Below, in pieces: positions 42,646 to 50,882 of a DNA stretch of 60,183 nucleotides. Numbering within the stretch: position 1 is the stretch's first letter; every line of letters starts with the position of its first letter. The notes under the pieces were generated by a model. It was not told where the DNA came from, made no database searches, and worked only from the letters and a program-made list of their open reading frames with translations. The translations under genes and the position numbers were made by a program. This DNA is from JAVBTT01 sp031550325 (lineage in GTDB: Bacteria; Bacillota; Clostridia; Oscillospirales; UBA929): contig JAVBOR010000004.1 of the NCBI GenBank assembly GCA_031550325.1, positions 1-60,183 on the forward strand, read 5' to 3'.

Positions 42646-43515
42646 TTGAAAAATAAACCGCTGAAGGTTTTGTCGGATCTGGCTATGGTTACGCTGGGAA
42701 GCGTTGTTTTCGCGCTGTCGGTCAGTCTGTTCATGGATCCCTACGATATCGTGCCCGGCGGCGTAACCGGCATTGCGATGCTCCTTCACACAAAGCTGGA
42801 TGTCATCCCGCTCGGAACCATGGCGCTGCTTCTTAACGTGCCGCTTTTGCTGTTGGCGTGGTTTTTTCTGGGGCACCGGTTTTTGCTGTACACGATTTAC
42901 GGCACGGTGGTCTCTTCTGTCCTCATTGACCTGACGGCCCGGTGGCTGCCGCCGGTGCAGACCGAGACGATTTTGGCCGGTGTGGCCGGCGGCGTGCTGA
43001 TGGGCATCGGGCTTGGCCTGGTGTTTTCACGGGGCGCAACCACAGGGGGCAGCGACATCATCGCGAGGCTGCTCAAGCTCGTTTTTCCCCATATCAACAT
43101 CGGAAGGCTCATGCTCGCCTTTGACGGGCTGATTGTGCTGGCGTCCATGGCGGTGTTCGGCAACATCAACGTCGGCCTCTATTCGGGCATCGCGCTGTTT
43201 ATCAGCTCGCGGGGCATGGACGCCCTGCTGTACGGGCTGAACATAGAGCGCATGGCGTATGTCATCTCCGACAAGTGCGACGAGATTGTACGCGAAATAG
43301 ACGCGCAGCTCGGGCGCGGCGCGACGCTGCTGCACGCCGAGGGCGCATACCGCCGCCAAAGCAGCCATGTGATTTTGTGCGCGTTCAAGCGTCAGCAGAT
43401 CGCGCAGCTGAAGCATCTGGTCAAGGTGATCGACCCGGACGCATTTTTGATTGTGGCCGAAGCGCACGAGGTTCTGGGGGAAGGGTTTAAAGACTACGAG
43501 AAAAACGCCCTTTAG
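42646..43515 (+). CDS. YitT-family membrane protein (DUF161 + DUF2179)
   Basis: 289 residues from a TTG start with GGAGGG 9 bases upstream. Five hydrophobic helices make up the YitT part (MVTLGSVVFALSVSLFMDPY, GTMALLLNVPLLLLAWFFLG, GGVLMGIGLGLVFSRGATTG). The C-terminal 90 residues are the soluble DUF2179 domain (SHVILCAFKRQQIAQLKHLV, KVIDPDAFLIVAEAHEVLG). Function not established. The stop lies in the hairpin at 43507. Confidence 0.88.
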   Translation: MKNKPLKVLSDLAMVTLGSVVFALSVSLFMDPYDIVPGGVTGIAMLLHTKLDVIPLGTMALLLNVPLLLLAWFFLGHRFLLYTIYGTVVSSVLIDLTARWLPPVQTETILAGVAGGVLMGIGLGLVFSRGATTGGSDIIARLLKLVFPHINIGRLMLAFDGLIVLASMAVFGNINVGLYSGIALFISSRGMDALLYGLNIERMAYVISDKCDEIVREIDAQLGRGATLLHAEGAYRRQSSHVILCAFKRQQIAQLKHLVKVIDPDAFLIVAEAHEVLGEGFKDYEKNAL

Positions 43516-43538
43516 AGCAAATTGCTCTAAAAAGGGCC
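43507..43538 (+). terminator. Hairpin between yitT and the HAD gene
   Basis: Arms GCCCTTTAGAGCAA and TTGCTCTAAAAAGGGC, overlapping the yitT stop. It has no T-run, so it may modulate rather than end transcription. Confidence 0.45.
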
Positions 43539-43557
43539 GCAAAAGAAGGAGGGCGAC

Positions 43558-44205
43558 ATGAACGCCTGTATTTTTGATCTGGACGGCACGCTGCTGAACA
43601 CCATTGACGACATCGCCGACTGCGTGAACGAGGCGCTCGGCGAACATGGATACGCGCAGCACCCCGTCTCGGCGTACAAATATTTTGTCGGAAACGGAAC
43701 CGATGAGCTGATTGTCCGGGCGCTGCCGCCCGAGGCCCGGGGGGGCGGGGCGGCAAGCTCTGTTTTGGCGCGGTACACGGAGCTGTACGCGCGCCGTGGG
43801 CGCGTCAAAACACGCCCTTATGAGGGCGTGGAGGCCATGCTGCTCGAGCTTGCGCGCCGCCGCGTGCCGTGCGCCGTTTTGTCCAACAAGCCGCAGGAGG
43901 CGACGGTGAGCCTGGTCGAGCACTATTTTAATGACATACAGTTTGTCTCGGTGCTCGGCGGGCGCGACGGGATCGCGCTCAAGCCCGACCCCGTCGGCGC
44001 GCTGGAGCAAAGCCGGCTGATGGGCGTGGCCCCGCGCGACATCCTCTATGTTGGCGACACCGGCGTGGACATGCAGACGGCCCGGGCCGCCGGCATGATC
44101 CCGGTCGGCGTGCTGTGGGGTTTCAGGGAGGCCGAGGAGCTGCGAAGCGGCGGCGCGTCCCGTCTGATCGAGCGTCCGAGTCAGCTGCTGGAGCTTTTGC
44201 CGTGA
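43558..44205 (+). CDS. HAD-superfamily phosphatase (phosphoglycolate phosphatase-like)
   Basis: 215 residues. MNACIFDLDGTLLNTIDDIA (motif I), VPCAVLSNKPQEATVSLVEH (motif II), ALKPDPVGALEQS (motif III Lys) and ILYVGDTGVDMQTARAAGMI (motif IV) are the Gph signature blocks, with a helical C1 cap. GGAGGG precedes the ATG. The stop overlaps the GTG of the next gene. Confidence 0.9.
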   Translation: MNACIFDLDGTLLNTIDDIADCVNEALGEHGYAQHPVSAYKYFVGNGTDELIVRALPPEARGGGAASSVLARYTELYARRGRVKTRPYEGVEAMLLELARRRVPCAVLSNKPQEATVSLVEHYFNDIQFVSVLGGRDGIALKPDPVGALEQSRLMGVAPRDILYVGDTGVDMQTARAAGMIPVGVLWGFREAEELRSGGASRLIERPSQLLELLP

Positions 44206-45437
44206 AGCGGCGCTGCCTGTGCCTTTTGCTCGCGCTGTGCTTTCTGTGCGGCTGCGCGCCGCTGTTTGACCGGGAGTACTACGTGGAGTCGGCCCATGTC
44301 GAGCAGAGCTATGATGAGGTGGACACAGCCGACCTCAAGGCCACGACATACGCCCAGCTCAAAAACGCCATTCTCCAGCTGGTTCGCTCGGGAAAGCCCG
44401 ACGGCGACATTCGTCTGGAGGGCTATTTCGGCGATGTCGAACACGATCTGCTGATGGCCATCGGCGAGGTCACAAACGAGGAGCCGTACGGGAAATACGC
44501 CGTGTACGTGATGTCGTATAAGCTCACGTCGGTACTTAGCAACTATCAGGCAGACATCTCCGTTGTCTACCGCCGCACCAAGGAGCAGATGGACTCGATC
44601 CTGCCCGTCATTGGCCGCGACGGACTGATGAAGGAAATCGGGGACGTGATGAGCGGGTTCCAAACGGAGCTTGTCGTGGAAATGGCGTACTTTGACGCCG
44701 CCGAGTACGACCCCGTGATGCTGGTTCATCAGGCCTATTATACCAGCCCCGCCAGCGCTCTCGGACTGCCGGAGCTCACGGTGGTCTACTATCCCGACAC
44801 CGGGCTGCGCCGCATTATTGAGATGGCGTTTGCATACGAGCTGCCGCAGGGCGTCATGCAGAGCATGGCGGAACTCGTCGGCCGGCGCGCGCAGGACATG
44901 GCCGACGGAACGGACACAGCCGAGGGGGACGCCTATACACTGCTCGGCCTGCATGACGCGCTGTGCGCTTCGGTGACATATGATGAGCAGAAGGCCCATG
45001 ACGCGGTGCTCGGCGGGAGGCCGCGCTTTGACCAGGCGTGGACGCCTTATGGCGCGCTCGTGGAGAAGCTCGCCGTGAGCGAGGGCTACGCACTGGCCTT
45101 TAAGCTACTGTGCGATTTGTCCGAGATTCCCTGCCAGGTTGTGTTGGGCAAGCGGGATAACGACGACCACGCGTGGAACGCGGTGCAGCTCGACAAAGAG
45201 TGGTATCACGTCGACGTCACGGCCGACGATCTCTCCGGGGACTACGCCTGGTTTTTGAAGACAGACGCCGATCTGGAGGCGAATTACCGATGGACGGCGG
45301 GCGAGGTGCCCGCGTGCACCTCCCGCGACATCACGGCCGACCTCCTGCTGGAGCAGCCGACCGCGGGAACCGAAACAAGCCCCGGCGCCGACAGCCCACC
45401 GCCCGAGACGCAGGAGCCGGACGGCGACGAAGGGTAA
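44202..45437 (+). CDS. Lipoprotein with transglutaminase-like domain, catalytic Cys replaced
   Basis: 411 residues from GTG 44202 (overlaps the gph stop; GGAG upstream). The signal peptide VKRRCLCLLLALCFLCGCAP ends in a lipobox, so Cys18 is the likely lipid anchor. Residues about 295-365 look like the transglutaminase core: KLAVSEGYALAFKLLCDLSE, QVVLGKRDNDDHAWNAVQLD, KEWYHVDVTADDLSGDYAWF. The His (HAWN) and Asp (VDVT) of the triad are there, but the usual catalytic Cys (vCxGYA) is Ser. The rest is a Clostridia-specific N-terminal region and a Pro/Glu-rich tail. Likely a wall-facing binding protein. Confidence 0.75.
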   Translation: MKRRCLCLLLALCFLCGCAPLFDREYYVESAHVEQSYDEVDTADLKATTYAQLKNAILQLVRSGKPDGDIRLEGYFGDVEHDLLMAIGEVTNEEPYGKYAVYVMSYKLTSVLSNYQADISVVYRRTKEQMDSILPVIGRDGLMKEIGDVMSGFQTELVVEMAYFDAAEYDPVMLVHQAYYTSPASALGLPELTVVYYPDTGLRRIIEMAFAYELPQGVMQSMAELVGRRAQDMADGTDTAEGDAYTLLGLHDALCASVTYDEQKAHDAVLGGRPRFDQAWTPYGALVEKLAVSEGYALAFKLLCDLSEIPCQVVLGKRDNDDHAWNAVQLDKEWYHVDVTADDLSGDYAWFLKTDADLEANYRWTAGEVPACTSRDITADLLLEQPTAGTETSPGADSPPPETQEPDGDEG

Positions 45438-45499
45438 ACTATCAAAGATAAAACGCCCTCAGGCTGTCAAAAAAGTCCCTCACGCTCCTGGCCTTACCC

Positions 45500-45580
45500 C
45501 GTAAACCGCCTCGGCGGTTTGTGCCAAAGCCCCCGCCTTGTCAAAGACCAAAGATACTTTGACGAGGCGGGGGCTTTTTA
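45500..45580. terminator. Bidirectional terminator with hairpin-repeat sequence
   Basis: A small AAACCGCC/GGCGGTTT stem (45503-45521) and a large hairpin with arms AAGCCCCCGCCTTGTCAAAG and CTTTGACGAGGCGGGGGCTT followed by TTTT (about 45525-45577). It includes the TGTCAAAG module of the repeat family. It separates convergent genes and serves both. Confidence 0.75.
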
Positions 45581-45583
45581 TCG

Positions 45584-46435
45584 CTATAAGCTCTTGACGC
45601 GCTCCCGGACGCGCTCGCCCGTGGGGGTTGCTGCGAGACCTGCCTGTGAGGTTTCCTTGAGCTTTGGCGAGAGAATCTGCCCGATCTGCTTGAGCGCGGA
45701 GATCACCTCGTCGAGCGGAATGGTGCTTTCCACGTCGCAAAGCGCCATGTGCGCGGCGGCCAATGCGTTCAGCGCGCCAAAGCCGTTGCGCTTGATGCAG
45801 GGCACCTCCACGAGGCCCGCCACGGGGTCACAGCTCATGCCCAAAACGGCTTTGAGCGCCATGGCCGCCGCGTGGCCGCATTGGCCGGGCGTGCCGCCCC
45901 TGAGCTCTGTGAGCGCCGCGGCCGCCATCGCGGCCGCCACACCGCACTCGGCCGAACAGCCGCCTGCGGCCCCGGCGATCATCGCGTTCTCCGCGGCTGC
46001 CTGGCCGACGGCGGCCGCGGCCAGAAGGGACAGGGACAGCGCGCCGTCGTCCAGACCCAGGGTTTCTTCGGCTGCCAGCAGGCAGGCCGGCACGATTCCG
46101 CACGAACCGGCGGTGGGGCAGGCCACTATCTTTCCCATGACGGCGTTGTGCTCGGCGATGGCGATCGCGAAGCGCAGCGCGGCGGTTTCCAGCTCGCCCA
46201 GAAGGCCGCCGCCTGTGATCTTGGCAGCGTCGCCGCCCGACAGGCCGCTCGGGGAGCGCGCTAATCTGGAAAGCCCCTCGTCGCGCGCCCTGCGCATCAC
46301 CGCCAGCCGCGCGGACATCTCCTCCAGAATGGCCTCGGGCCGCATTTCCAGCTGCTGCGCCTGCTGCTCAAGCCAAAGGGCGGAGAGCGTGATGCGCCGC
46401 TCCTCGGCCTGCGTGATCAGGTCGGCCATAAACAT
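45584..46435 (-). CDS. sdaAA: L-serine dehydratase, [4Fe-4S] alpha subunit
   Basis: 283 residues. AVMGKIVACPTAGSCGIVPA, AGAAGGCSAECGVAAAMAAA and GLVEVPCIKRNGFGALNALA hold the cysteines of the iron-sulfur site. Converts serine to pyruvate and ammonia. The ATG at 46435 has GGAGG 8 bases upstream. Directly follows the beta subunit gene. Confidence 0.95.
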   Translation of the reverse strand: MFMADLITQAEERRITLSALWLEQQAQQLEMRPEAILEEMSARLAVMRRARDEGLSRLARSPSGLSGGDAAKITGGGLLGELETAALRFAIAIAEHNAVMGKIVACPTAGSCGIVPACLLAAEETLGLDDGALSLSLLAAAAVGQAAAENAMIAGAAGGCSAECGVAAAMAAAALTELRGGTPGQCGHAAAMALKAVLGMSCDPVAGLVEVPCIKRNGFGALNALAAAHMALCDVESTIPLDEVISALKQIGQILSPKLKETSQAGLAATPTGERVRERVKSL

Positions 46436-46447
46436 CGATTCTACCTC

Positions 46448-47113
46448 CTACAGACGCTCAAACGCATTGATCAGCGTGACCGAATGGATATGCTCTAGCC
46501 GGAGCAGCGCCTGCTGTACGGATGGATCAAAGGGTTGGTCGGCCTCCAGCGCGGTCATGGCCCGGCCGCCTTTGGACGAGCGAAAAACGCGCATGGTGGC
46601 AATGTTGATGCTATGCCCGGCCAGAAGCCCTGTAATGGACGCGATGACGCCGCGAGCGTCGTCATGCGCCGCCAAGAGTGTGCTCATCTCACCGGTGAAA
46701 TGCACCTCCATCCCGTCAAGCTCATAGATCAAGATGCTGCCGCCGCCCACCGAAGCGCCCAAAAGCGAAAGGGTTTTGCCGCCGCCCGAGGCCTCAATTT
46801 TCATACTGTTGGCGTGGCGCGCGGGCTCCTGGCTGGCGGTGAACCCGACCTCAAGGCCCCGCTCTTTAGCGAGGTTCAGGCTTTGGGGAACTCGTTCGTC
46901 GTCGGCCAGAAAGCCCAAAAGCCCGGCTGCGATCGCCCTGTCCGAGCCGTGGCCGCGGTACGTCGCGCCCAGCGAGCCGAACAACGTGACATCTGCACGC
47001 TCCACGGCCTCGCCCAAAAGCAAAAAGGCCACGCGCGCGATGCGAAGCGTACCGGCTGTGTGGGAACTGGAAGGCCCGATCATCACCGGCCCAATCAGGT
47101 CAAAAACATTCAG
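46448..47113 (-). CDS. sdaAB: L-serine dehydratase, beta subunit (probable CTG start)
   Basis: 221 residues from a CTG at 47113: GGGAGG lies 8 bases upstream and the first residues NVFDLIGPVMIGPSSSHTAG match the family start. No ATG, GTG or TTG is available near the site in this frame; a longer frame to 47206 would begin inside the ABC transporter gene. DLIGPVMIGPSSSHTAGTLR is the substrate-binding loop; an ACT domain (GVIASITGLLAGHSINIATM) follows. Pairs with sdaAA. Confidence 0.88.
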   Translation of the reverse strand: MNVFDLIGPVMIGPSSSHTAGTLRIARVAFLLLGEAVERADVTLFGSLGATYRGHGSDRAIAAGLLGFLADDERVPQSLNLAKERGLEVGFTASQEPARHANSMKIEASGGGKTLSLLGASVGGGSILIYELDGMEVHFTGEMSTLLAAHDDARGVIASITGLLAGHSINIATMRVFRSSKGGRAMTALEADQPFDPSVQQALLRLEHIHSVTLINAFERL

Positions 47114-47202
47114 AAAAAACGCCTCCCTTACAAAGAGCAACAATGCGGGGCAGGGCCATGGGCCTTGTCCCGCATCCATAGTTTGTCCTCTGGCGCGCGC
47201 GG

Positions 47203-48903
47203 TCATGCGCGCGGCGGCATGGGGGTCTCCTTGAGAATGCCGTTGTGCATCTCAAAACGGCGGTTGCAGTATCTAAGGGCTGAACTGCGGTGAGTGATGA
47301 CCAGACAGGTTGAGCGCGCGTTTCGAGCGTGTAAGCGGTCCAGAACCGTGCACTCCGTCTCCTCGTCCAGCGAAGAGGTGGCCTCGTCCAGAATCAGCAG
47401 CGGCGCGTTGCGAATGAGCGCGCGCGCAATGGCAATGCGCTGGGCTTGTCCCTCGGATAAGCCGCCCGCCCGCTCACCAATGATGGTTTCAAGCCCGTCG
47501 GGCAGTTTGGAGACAAACGTCATCGCGTCGGCAGCCTGAAGCGCCTCCACCATCTCCTCCTCGGTGGCGTCAAACTTGCCCATGCGCAAGTTTTCAGCGA
47601 TGGTGCCGCTGAAAAGCGTGTTGCCTTGCGGGACGTAGGCGATTTGCTCGCGCAGCGCGGCGGAGATCTCGTTGCTGCGCCCCTCGTTGTTTTCCATCGT
47701 CAGCATGCCGTGGTCGGGCTCGATCAGCATGAGCAGAACACGCACAAGCGTCGTCTTGCCAACGCCCGAAAGGCCGGTCAGCGCGGCGACGTCGCCGGGG
47801 TGCAGACGCATGTCGCATTCGCGCAGCACGGGCTCGCCCTCGCGATAGGAAAAGCCGACGTTGTCGAGCGTGAGCGTGACCTGCGAGCTCGCGGGCAGGG
47901 CTTCGCCCTGCTTTTCAGGCTGGATGCTTTCCAGCTCCATCAGCCGTTCGGCCGAGGCCAGAACCGAGACAATCGAGGGAATGGTCTGCGCCAGACCGAT
48001 GATAGGGCCCTGCACCTTTTGCACAAGCTGGATAAACGCCGTGACCGTGCCCAGGGTAATCTGGCCGGCGAGCGCGCGCGAGGCGCCCCAGGCCATGGCG
48101 ACGGTGTAGCTGGACATATGCGCGATGCTCAGCACCGACGAGGCCAGAACGCTCAGCCGGTTGCGCTTGATAATCCACAGAAGGCGGTTTTTATGAAGCT
48201 CCTCCAGCTTTTCCACGCTGTGTTCCTGGAACGAGAAGCTCTTTACGACGGCCAGGTTGGCCAGATTTTCCTGTGTAAACGCGCGGTAGCGCGACTCGGA
48301 TTCCTGCACCTTGCGCTGAATGACCTTCAGCCTGCGCCCGAGAATGCGCACGGTGACCACGGAAACGGGGGCAAGGATCAGGATGAACAGCGCCAGCATG
48401 GCGTCATACTGAACCAGCATGACCAACGCCATGATAAACGTGATGATCAGGGATACCATCGAGGGAAAGACCGAGGAAACCGAAGAGGCAACGGCGTTAA
48501 CATCACTTGTCAGCCTCGTTTGAAGGTCGCCGCTGTGATAGGCGGTCACAGAGAGCCAATTGGCGTTGAGCAGCTTGGCAAACACGCGCTGCCTGATCTT
48601 GAAGTTGATCTTCTCGGCTACGGTGACGCGGAACATGGAGTTGATGACGCCGAAGCCCAGGTTGATGAGGTTAAAAACAGCCATGGAGACGATGGCCCAC
48701 ACAAGAGGGGCGTTTAGTCGCCCGTTTGCGATGTCGATCACGTTTTTGTTGACCTCGATGAGCTGCAGAGAGATATATGTTGTGATCGCGTCAATGCCGA
48801 TCAGAAAAAAAAGGCCTTTCAAGTGAGGGCGGGCAACCTGGCCGAGCCAGGAATACTGCTCGCGTGCGGTAAACAGCTTTTTAACGCTATCCCTTACAGC
48901 CAT
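47203..48903 (-). CDS. ABC exporter, fused permease and ATPase (peptide cluster)
   Basis: 566 residues. Six helices (for example VWAIVSMAVFNLINLGFGVI, SMVSLIITFIMALVMLVQYD) and an ATPase domain with Walker A GLSGVGKTT, Q-loop IAYVPQGNTLF, signature LSEGQAQR (variant of LSGGQ) and Walker B LLILDEATSSLD. Type IV exporter, no C39 peptidase domain, so leader removal would need another protease. Overlaps the S26-type peptidase gene by 10 bases. Probably exports the modified peptide encoded at 50520. Confidence 0.9.
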   Translation of the reverse strand: MAVRDSVKKLFTAREQYSWLGQVARPHLKGLFFLIGIDAITTYISLQLIEVNKNVIDIANGRLNAPLVWAIVSMAVFNLINLGFGVINSMFRVTVAEKINFKIRQRVFAKLLNANWLSVTAYHSGDLQTRLTSDVNAVASSVSSVFPSMVSLIITFIMALVMLVQYDAMLALFILILAPVSVVTVRILGRRLKVIQRKVQESESRYRAFTQENLANLAVVKSFSFQEHSVEKLEELHKNRLLWIIKRNRLSVLASSVLSIAHMSSYTVAMAWGASRALAGQITLGTVTAFIQLVQKVQGPIIGLAQTIPSIVSVLASAERLMELESIQPEKQGEALPASSQVTLTLDNVGFSYREGEPVLRECDMRLHPGDVAALTGLSGVGKTTLVRVLLMLIEPDHGMLTMENNEGRSNEISAALREQIAYVPQGNTLFSGTIAENLRMGKFDATEEEMVEALQAADAMTFVSKLPDGLETIIGERAGGLSEGQAQRIAIARALIRNAPLLILDEATSSLDEETECTVLDRLHARNARSTCLVITHRSSALRYCNRRFEMHNGILKETPMPPRA

Positions 48904-49388
48904 GTTGTCCTCTTTCTCACCCTGCGGTACGTTGCGATCAGAAAGGGGCGAAGTGGAGTGAGAAGCCTCCAGAGTCTGGTCAGGATGCCGTAGGAGACTC
49001 CGTGCAGGTTGATCTGGATAAGTTGGCCGCGCTTGTTCAGGCGCAGAATTTCAGTGACAACGGCAATGAGCTGTTCGGGCGCGTAAGGCCCGTCCAGCTC
49101 GGTCTGCGCGTCGCCCGTCATGTAAAAACCGGTCGGTTTTTTTTTGACGACGCGGTGCAATATGAACTTTCCCTGCTTGTTGCGGGCAAGCACGATGTCA
49201 TTGACCCTGATGTCCTCAAAGCTCGTTTTGGAAAGAGTCACCTGGTCGGCTTTGTGGCGCATGAGCGGATACATGCTGTTGCCGGTGACCACGATGCTCA
49301 GCTTTTTGTCCAGTGTGAACAGCGTATCGGCCAAAGCAAACAAATACTCCGCCTTGACGACTAAAACCGACGGTTTGTCATAACGCAT
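48894..49388 (-). CDS. S26-type (signal peptidase-like) protease of the peptide cluster
   Basis: 164 residues. VTGNSMYPLMRHKADQVTLS holds the catalytic Ser region (GxSMxP), NDIVLARNKQGKFILHRVVK the box with LHRVV (His as in S26B/SipW-type), and GFYMTGDAQTELDGPYAPEQ the GDA box. It has no N-terminal membrane helix but ends with the hydrophobic-basic GVSYGILTRLWRLLTPLRPF. Possibly the leader peptidase of the exported peptide. ATG 49388 has AGGTGG; overlaps the kinase gene stop by 28 bases. Confidence 0.75.
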   Translation of the reverse strand: MRYDKPSVLVVKAEYLFALADTLFTLDKKLSIVVTGNSMYPLMRHKADQVTLSKTSFEDIRVNDIVLARNKQGKFILHRVVKKKPTGFYMTGDAQTELDGPYAPEQLIAVVTEILRLNKRGQLIQINLHGVSYGILTRLWRLLTPLRPFLIATYRRVRKRTTWL

Positions 49389-50209
49389 TTTTCAACCACC
49401 TCAAGGGCACCTAAATTGGGAAGACAGCGCAAATGATAGCAATCGGTCGTTTCAATCAGGCGATCGACAATGCCCATGGCGAGGGCCATGCGGGACTCGC
49501 TGAAGTACGGAAGGAAGCAGCGCGGCAGCAGGTAGGGCAGCGCCTCGACGGGGCTGAGCGGACGAATCCTGTTCTGGTTGGCGCGCTCAATGAAGATGAG
49601 CGCATCAAGAGGAATGATGTCCGCGGTAAACGCGGCGGAAGAGCCGCACCAGAGCGAGCCGCAGACATAGGGCCTCTTGCCCTCCACTTTATAAAACGGG
49701 CGGTCGCCGTTGATGACGACAGCTTCGCGGTGTTCAACCCAAAGTTTTGCGTGCGTTGTCTTCCCCGTTCCCGAAGAAGCAGAAAACGCCAGGCCGCGGC
49801 CGCCGACGCTGATGGCAGATGAGTGGATCATCAGCACGCCGTGGGAAAGCGCCATGTTGCGAAACGCGATCTCAAGCGCCGGCCTGAACAGGTAAAACCA
49901 CTGGTTAAACCAGGGCAAGTGATATATCTCCACCTCGCGCCAGTCCGCGTCGGCCACAACGCTCAAGGCCCGCTGGTTGTCGCGCAGGAAGTCGCAGCAA
50001 ATGCGGCCGTCGGGAACATATCCCCACACCAGCGTCAAGTCGCGGTAGATGGCCTCGGAAAGAGGGAGCTCTTTTGTGGGAATGAACGTAATGGTCGTGT
50101 CGGGCGGCCCACTCGGCGCGTCGCAGGTATATATTCCCAGTTCAGGTGCGTCAAGAGGCGCGTCTGAGTTGATTTGCGCCGTCAAACCGGCAATTTTAAC
50201 GGTAAGCAT
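49361..50209 (-). CDS. HPr kinase-like protein of the peptide cluster
   Basis: 282 residues. The P-loop domain reads LMIHSSAISVGGRGLAFSAS, SGTGKTTHAKLWVEHREAVV, ING-DRPF; then VCGSLWCGSSAAFTADIIPL resembles the HprK/PEP-carboxykinase-like fold rather than true HPr kinase (no N-terminal HprK domain). Such short HprK-like proteins occur in lasso-peptide and other RiPP loci; in paeninodin clusters they phosphorylate the C-terminal Ser of the precursor. The precursor here ends in Ser. GGAGG before ATG 50209. First gene of the kinase-peptidase-exporter run. Confidence 0.75.
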   Translation of the reverse strand: MLTVKIAGLTAQINSDAPLDAPELGIYTCDAPSGPPDTTITFIPTKELPLSEAIYRDLTLVWGYVPDGRICCDFLRDNQRALSVVADADWREVEIYHLPWFNQWFYLFRPALEIAFRNMALSHGVLMIHSSAISVGGRGLAFSASSGTGKTTHAKLWVEHREAVVINGDRPFYKVEGKRPYVCGSLWCGSSAAFTADIIPLDALIFIERANQNRIRPLSPVEALPYLLPRCFLPYFSESRMALAMGIVDRLIETTDCYHLRCLPNLGALEVVEKCVMTNRRF

Positions 50210-50384
50210 GTTTTGCCTCCTTCCATAAGCTCAAAAAGTCTTGTCCTGCCGCTGCCAAACAGCCGTGCAGACCGTCAAACATGTAGCAAAGTCCGCGCCA
50301 GCCGCGGCACAACCCGCTCGGGCCTGAAGAACAAGGCTGCGGCAAAATAATCGTTTTCAGCCGTGTGGATACCGTAAACTATAT

Positions 50385-50393
50385 TATAGCACA
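50385..50393 (-). promoter_or_regulatory. Extended -10 promoter of the kinase-peptidase-exporter run
   Basis: Minus-strand TGCTATAAT (TGnTATAAT) with no good -35, in the 310-base gap between the precursor and kinase genes, about 175 bases before the kinase ATG. The rest of the gap (50210-50384, 50394-50468) shows no gene. Confidence 0.55.
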
Positions 50394-50468
50394 CTTATAT
50401 GCAAAAGCAAATGAAGTTTCGCGCTTCATGGCTGTCCGGCGCGTCCGGAAATGTTTTTGGGCAAAACG

Positions 50469-50492
50469 AATGCCGCTGTTAACAGCGGCATT
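50469..50492 (-). terminator. Perfect palindrome after the precursor gene
   Basis: Arms AATGCCGCTGTT and AACAGCGGCATT, 27 bases beyond the precursor stop; followed on the minus strand by CGTTTTGCCC. It probably ends or stabilises the short precursor mRNA, which would let the precursor be made in excess of the maturation enzymes. Confidence 0.6.
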
Positions 50493-50519
50493 ATGTAAAA
50501 TCTCTTGTGTGCGTGTTTC

Positions 50520-50708
50520 TTAGCTGCAGGGCTCGCCCGGCTGGCCATCCTTCACCTTCCAGCAACTATCGTCCATGTCGAACGCAAATTCCGGAGAGAG
50601 AAGATTGTCGGGATCGGGAACCATGCAGTTGCCGGGGATAACGGCGGCGATGCGCTCTTCCTGGCGAAGATCGACAACGCTCAGAACTGGCTGCTCGTAT
50701 CTTTTCAT
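50520..50708 (-). CDS. Candidate RiPP precursor peptide
   Basis: 62 residues from ATG 50708 (AAGGA upstream; an in-frame ATG three codons earlier overlaps the site). MKRYEQPVLSVVDL begins with a YxxPxL motif (Y4, P7, L9), like that by which lasso and similar leaders bind PqqD-type recognition domains. Cysteines at 28, 49 and 61, acidic middle, and a C-terminal Ser62 (GEPCS). No similarity to a known core recognised. Own promoter upstream and palindrome downstream; radical SAM/SPASM enzyme and PqqD upstream, kinase, peptidase and exporter downstream. The cluster context, not the sequence alone, supports a precursor. Confidence 0.75.
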   Translation of the reverse strand: MKRYEQPVLSVVDLRQEERIAAVIPGNCMVPDPDNLLSPEFAFDMDDSCWKVKDGQPGEPCS

Positions 50709-50791
50709 CGTGTCCATCCTTTCTTTAGCAACCTTGTTTTTCTGCTGATTAGTGCCACTGTATGCTGCGAACATACAAACTCCATGTGACA

Positions 50792-50820
50792 AGTATACAC
50801 GCAAAAAGGGAAAATGTCAA
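50792..50820 (-). promoter_or_regulatory. Strong promoter of the precursor peptide gene
   Basis: Minus-strand TTGACA (50815-50820), 17-base spacer, TATACT (50792-50797): near-consensus, 84 bases before the precursor ATG and just after the stop of the radical SAM gene. Confidence 0.75.
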
Positions 50821-50882
50821 GCCGTTCTCATCCGTTAGGGCAATGAAATCATGCGGAAACCTGAACGAAAAAGCCGCTGGCG

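Noticed and set aside
49361..50209. True HPr kinase/phosphorylase for carbon catabolite control
   Set aside because: Lacks the N-terminal HprK domain and its gene is in a peptide cluster, not near lgt or ptsH.
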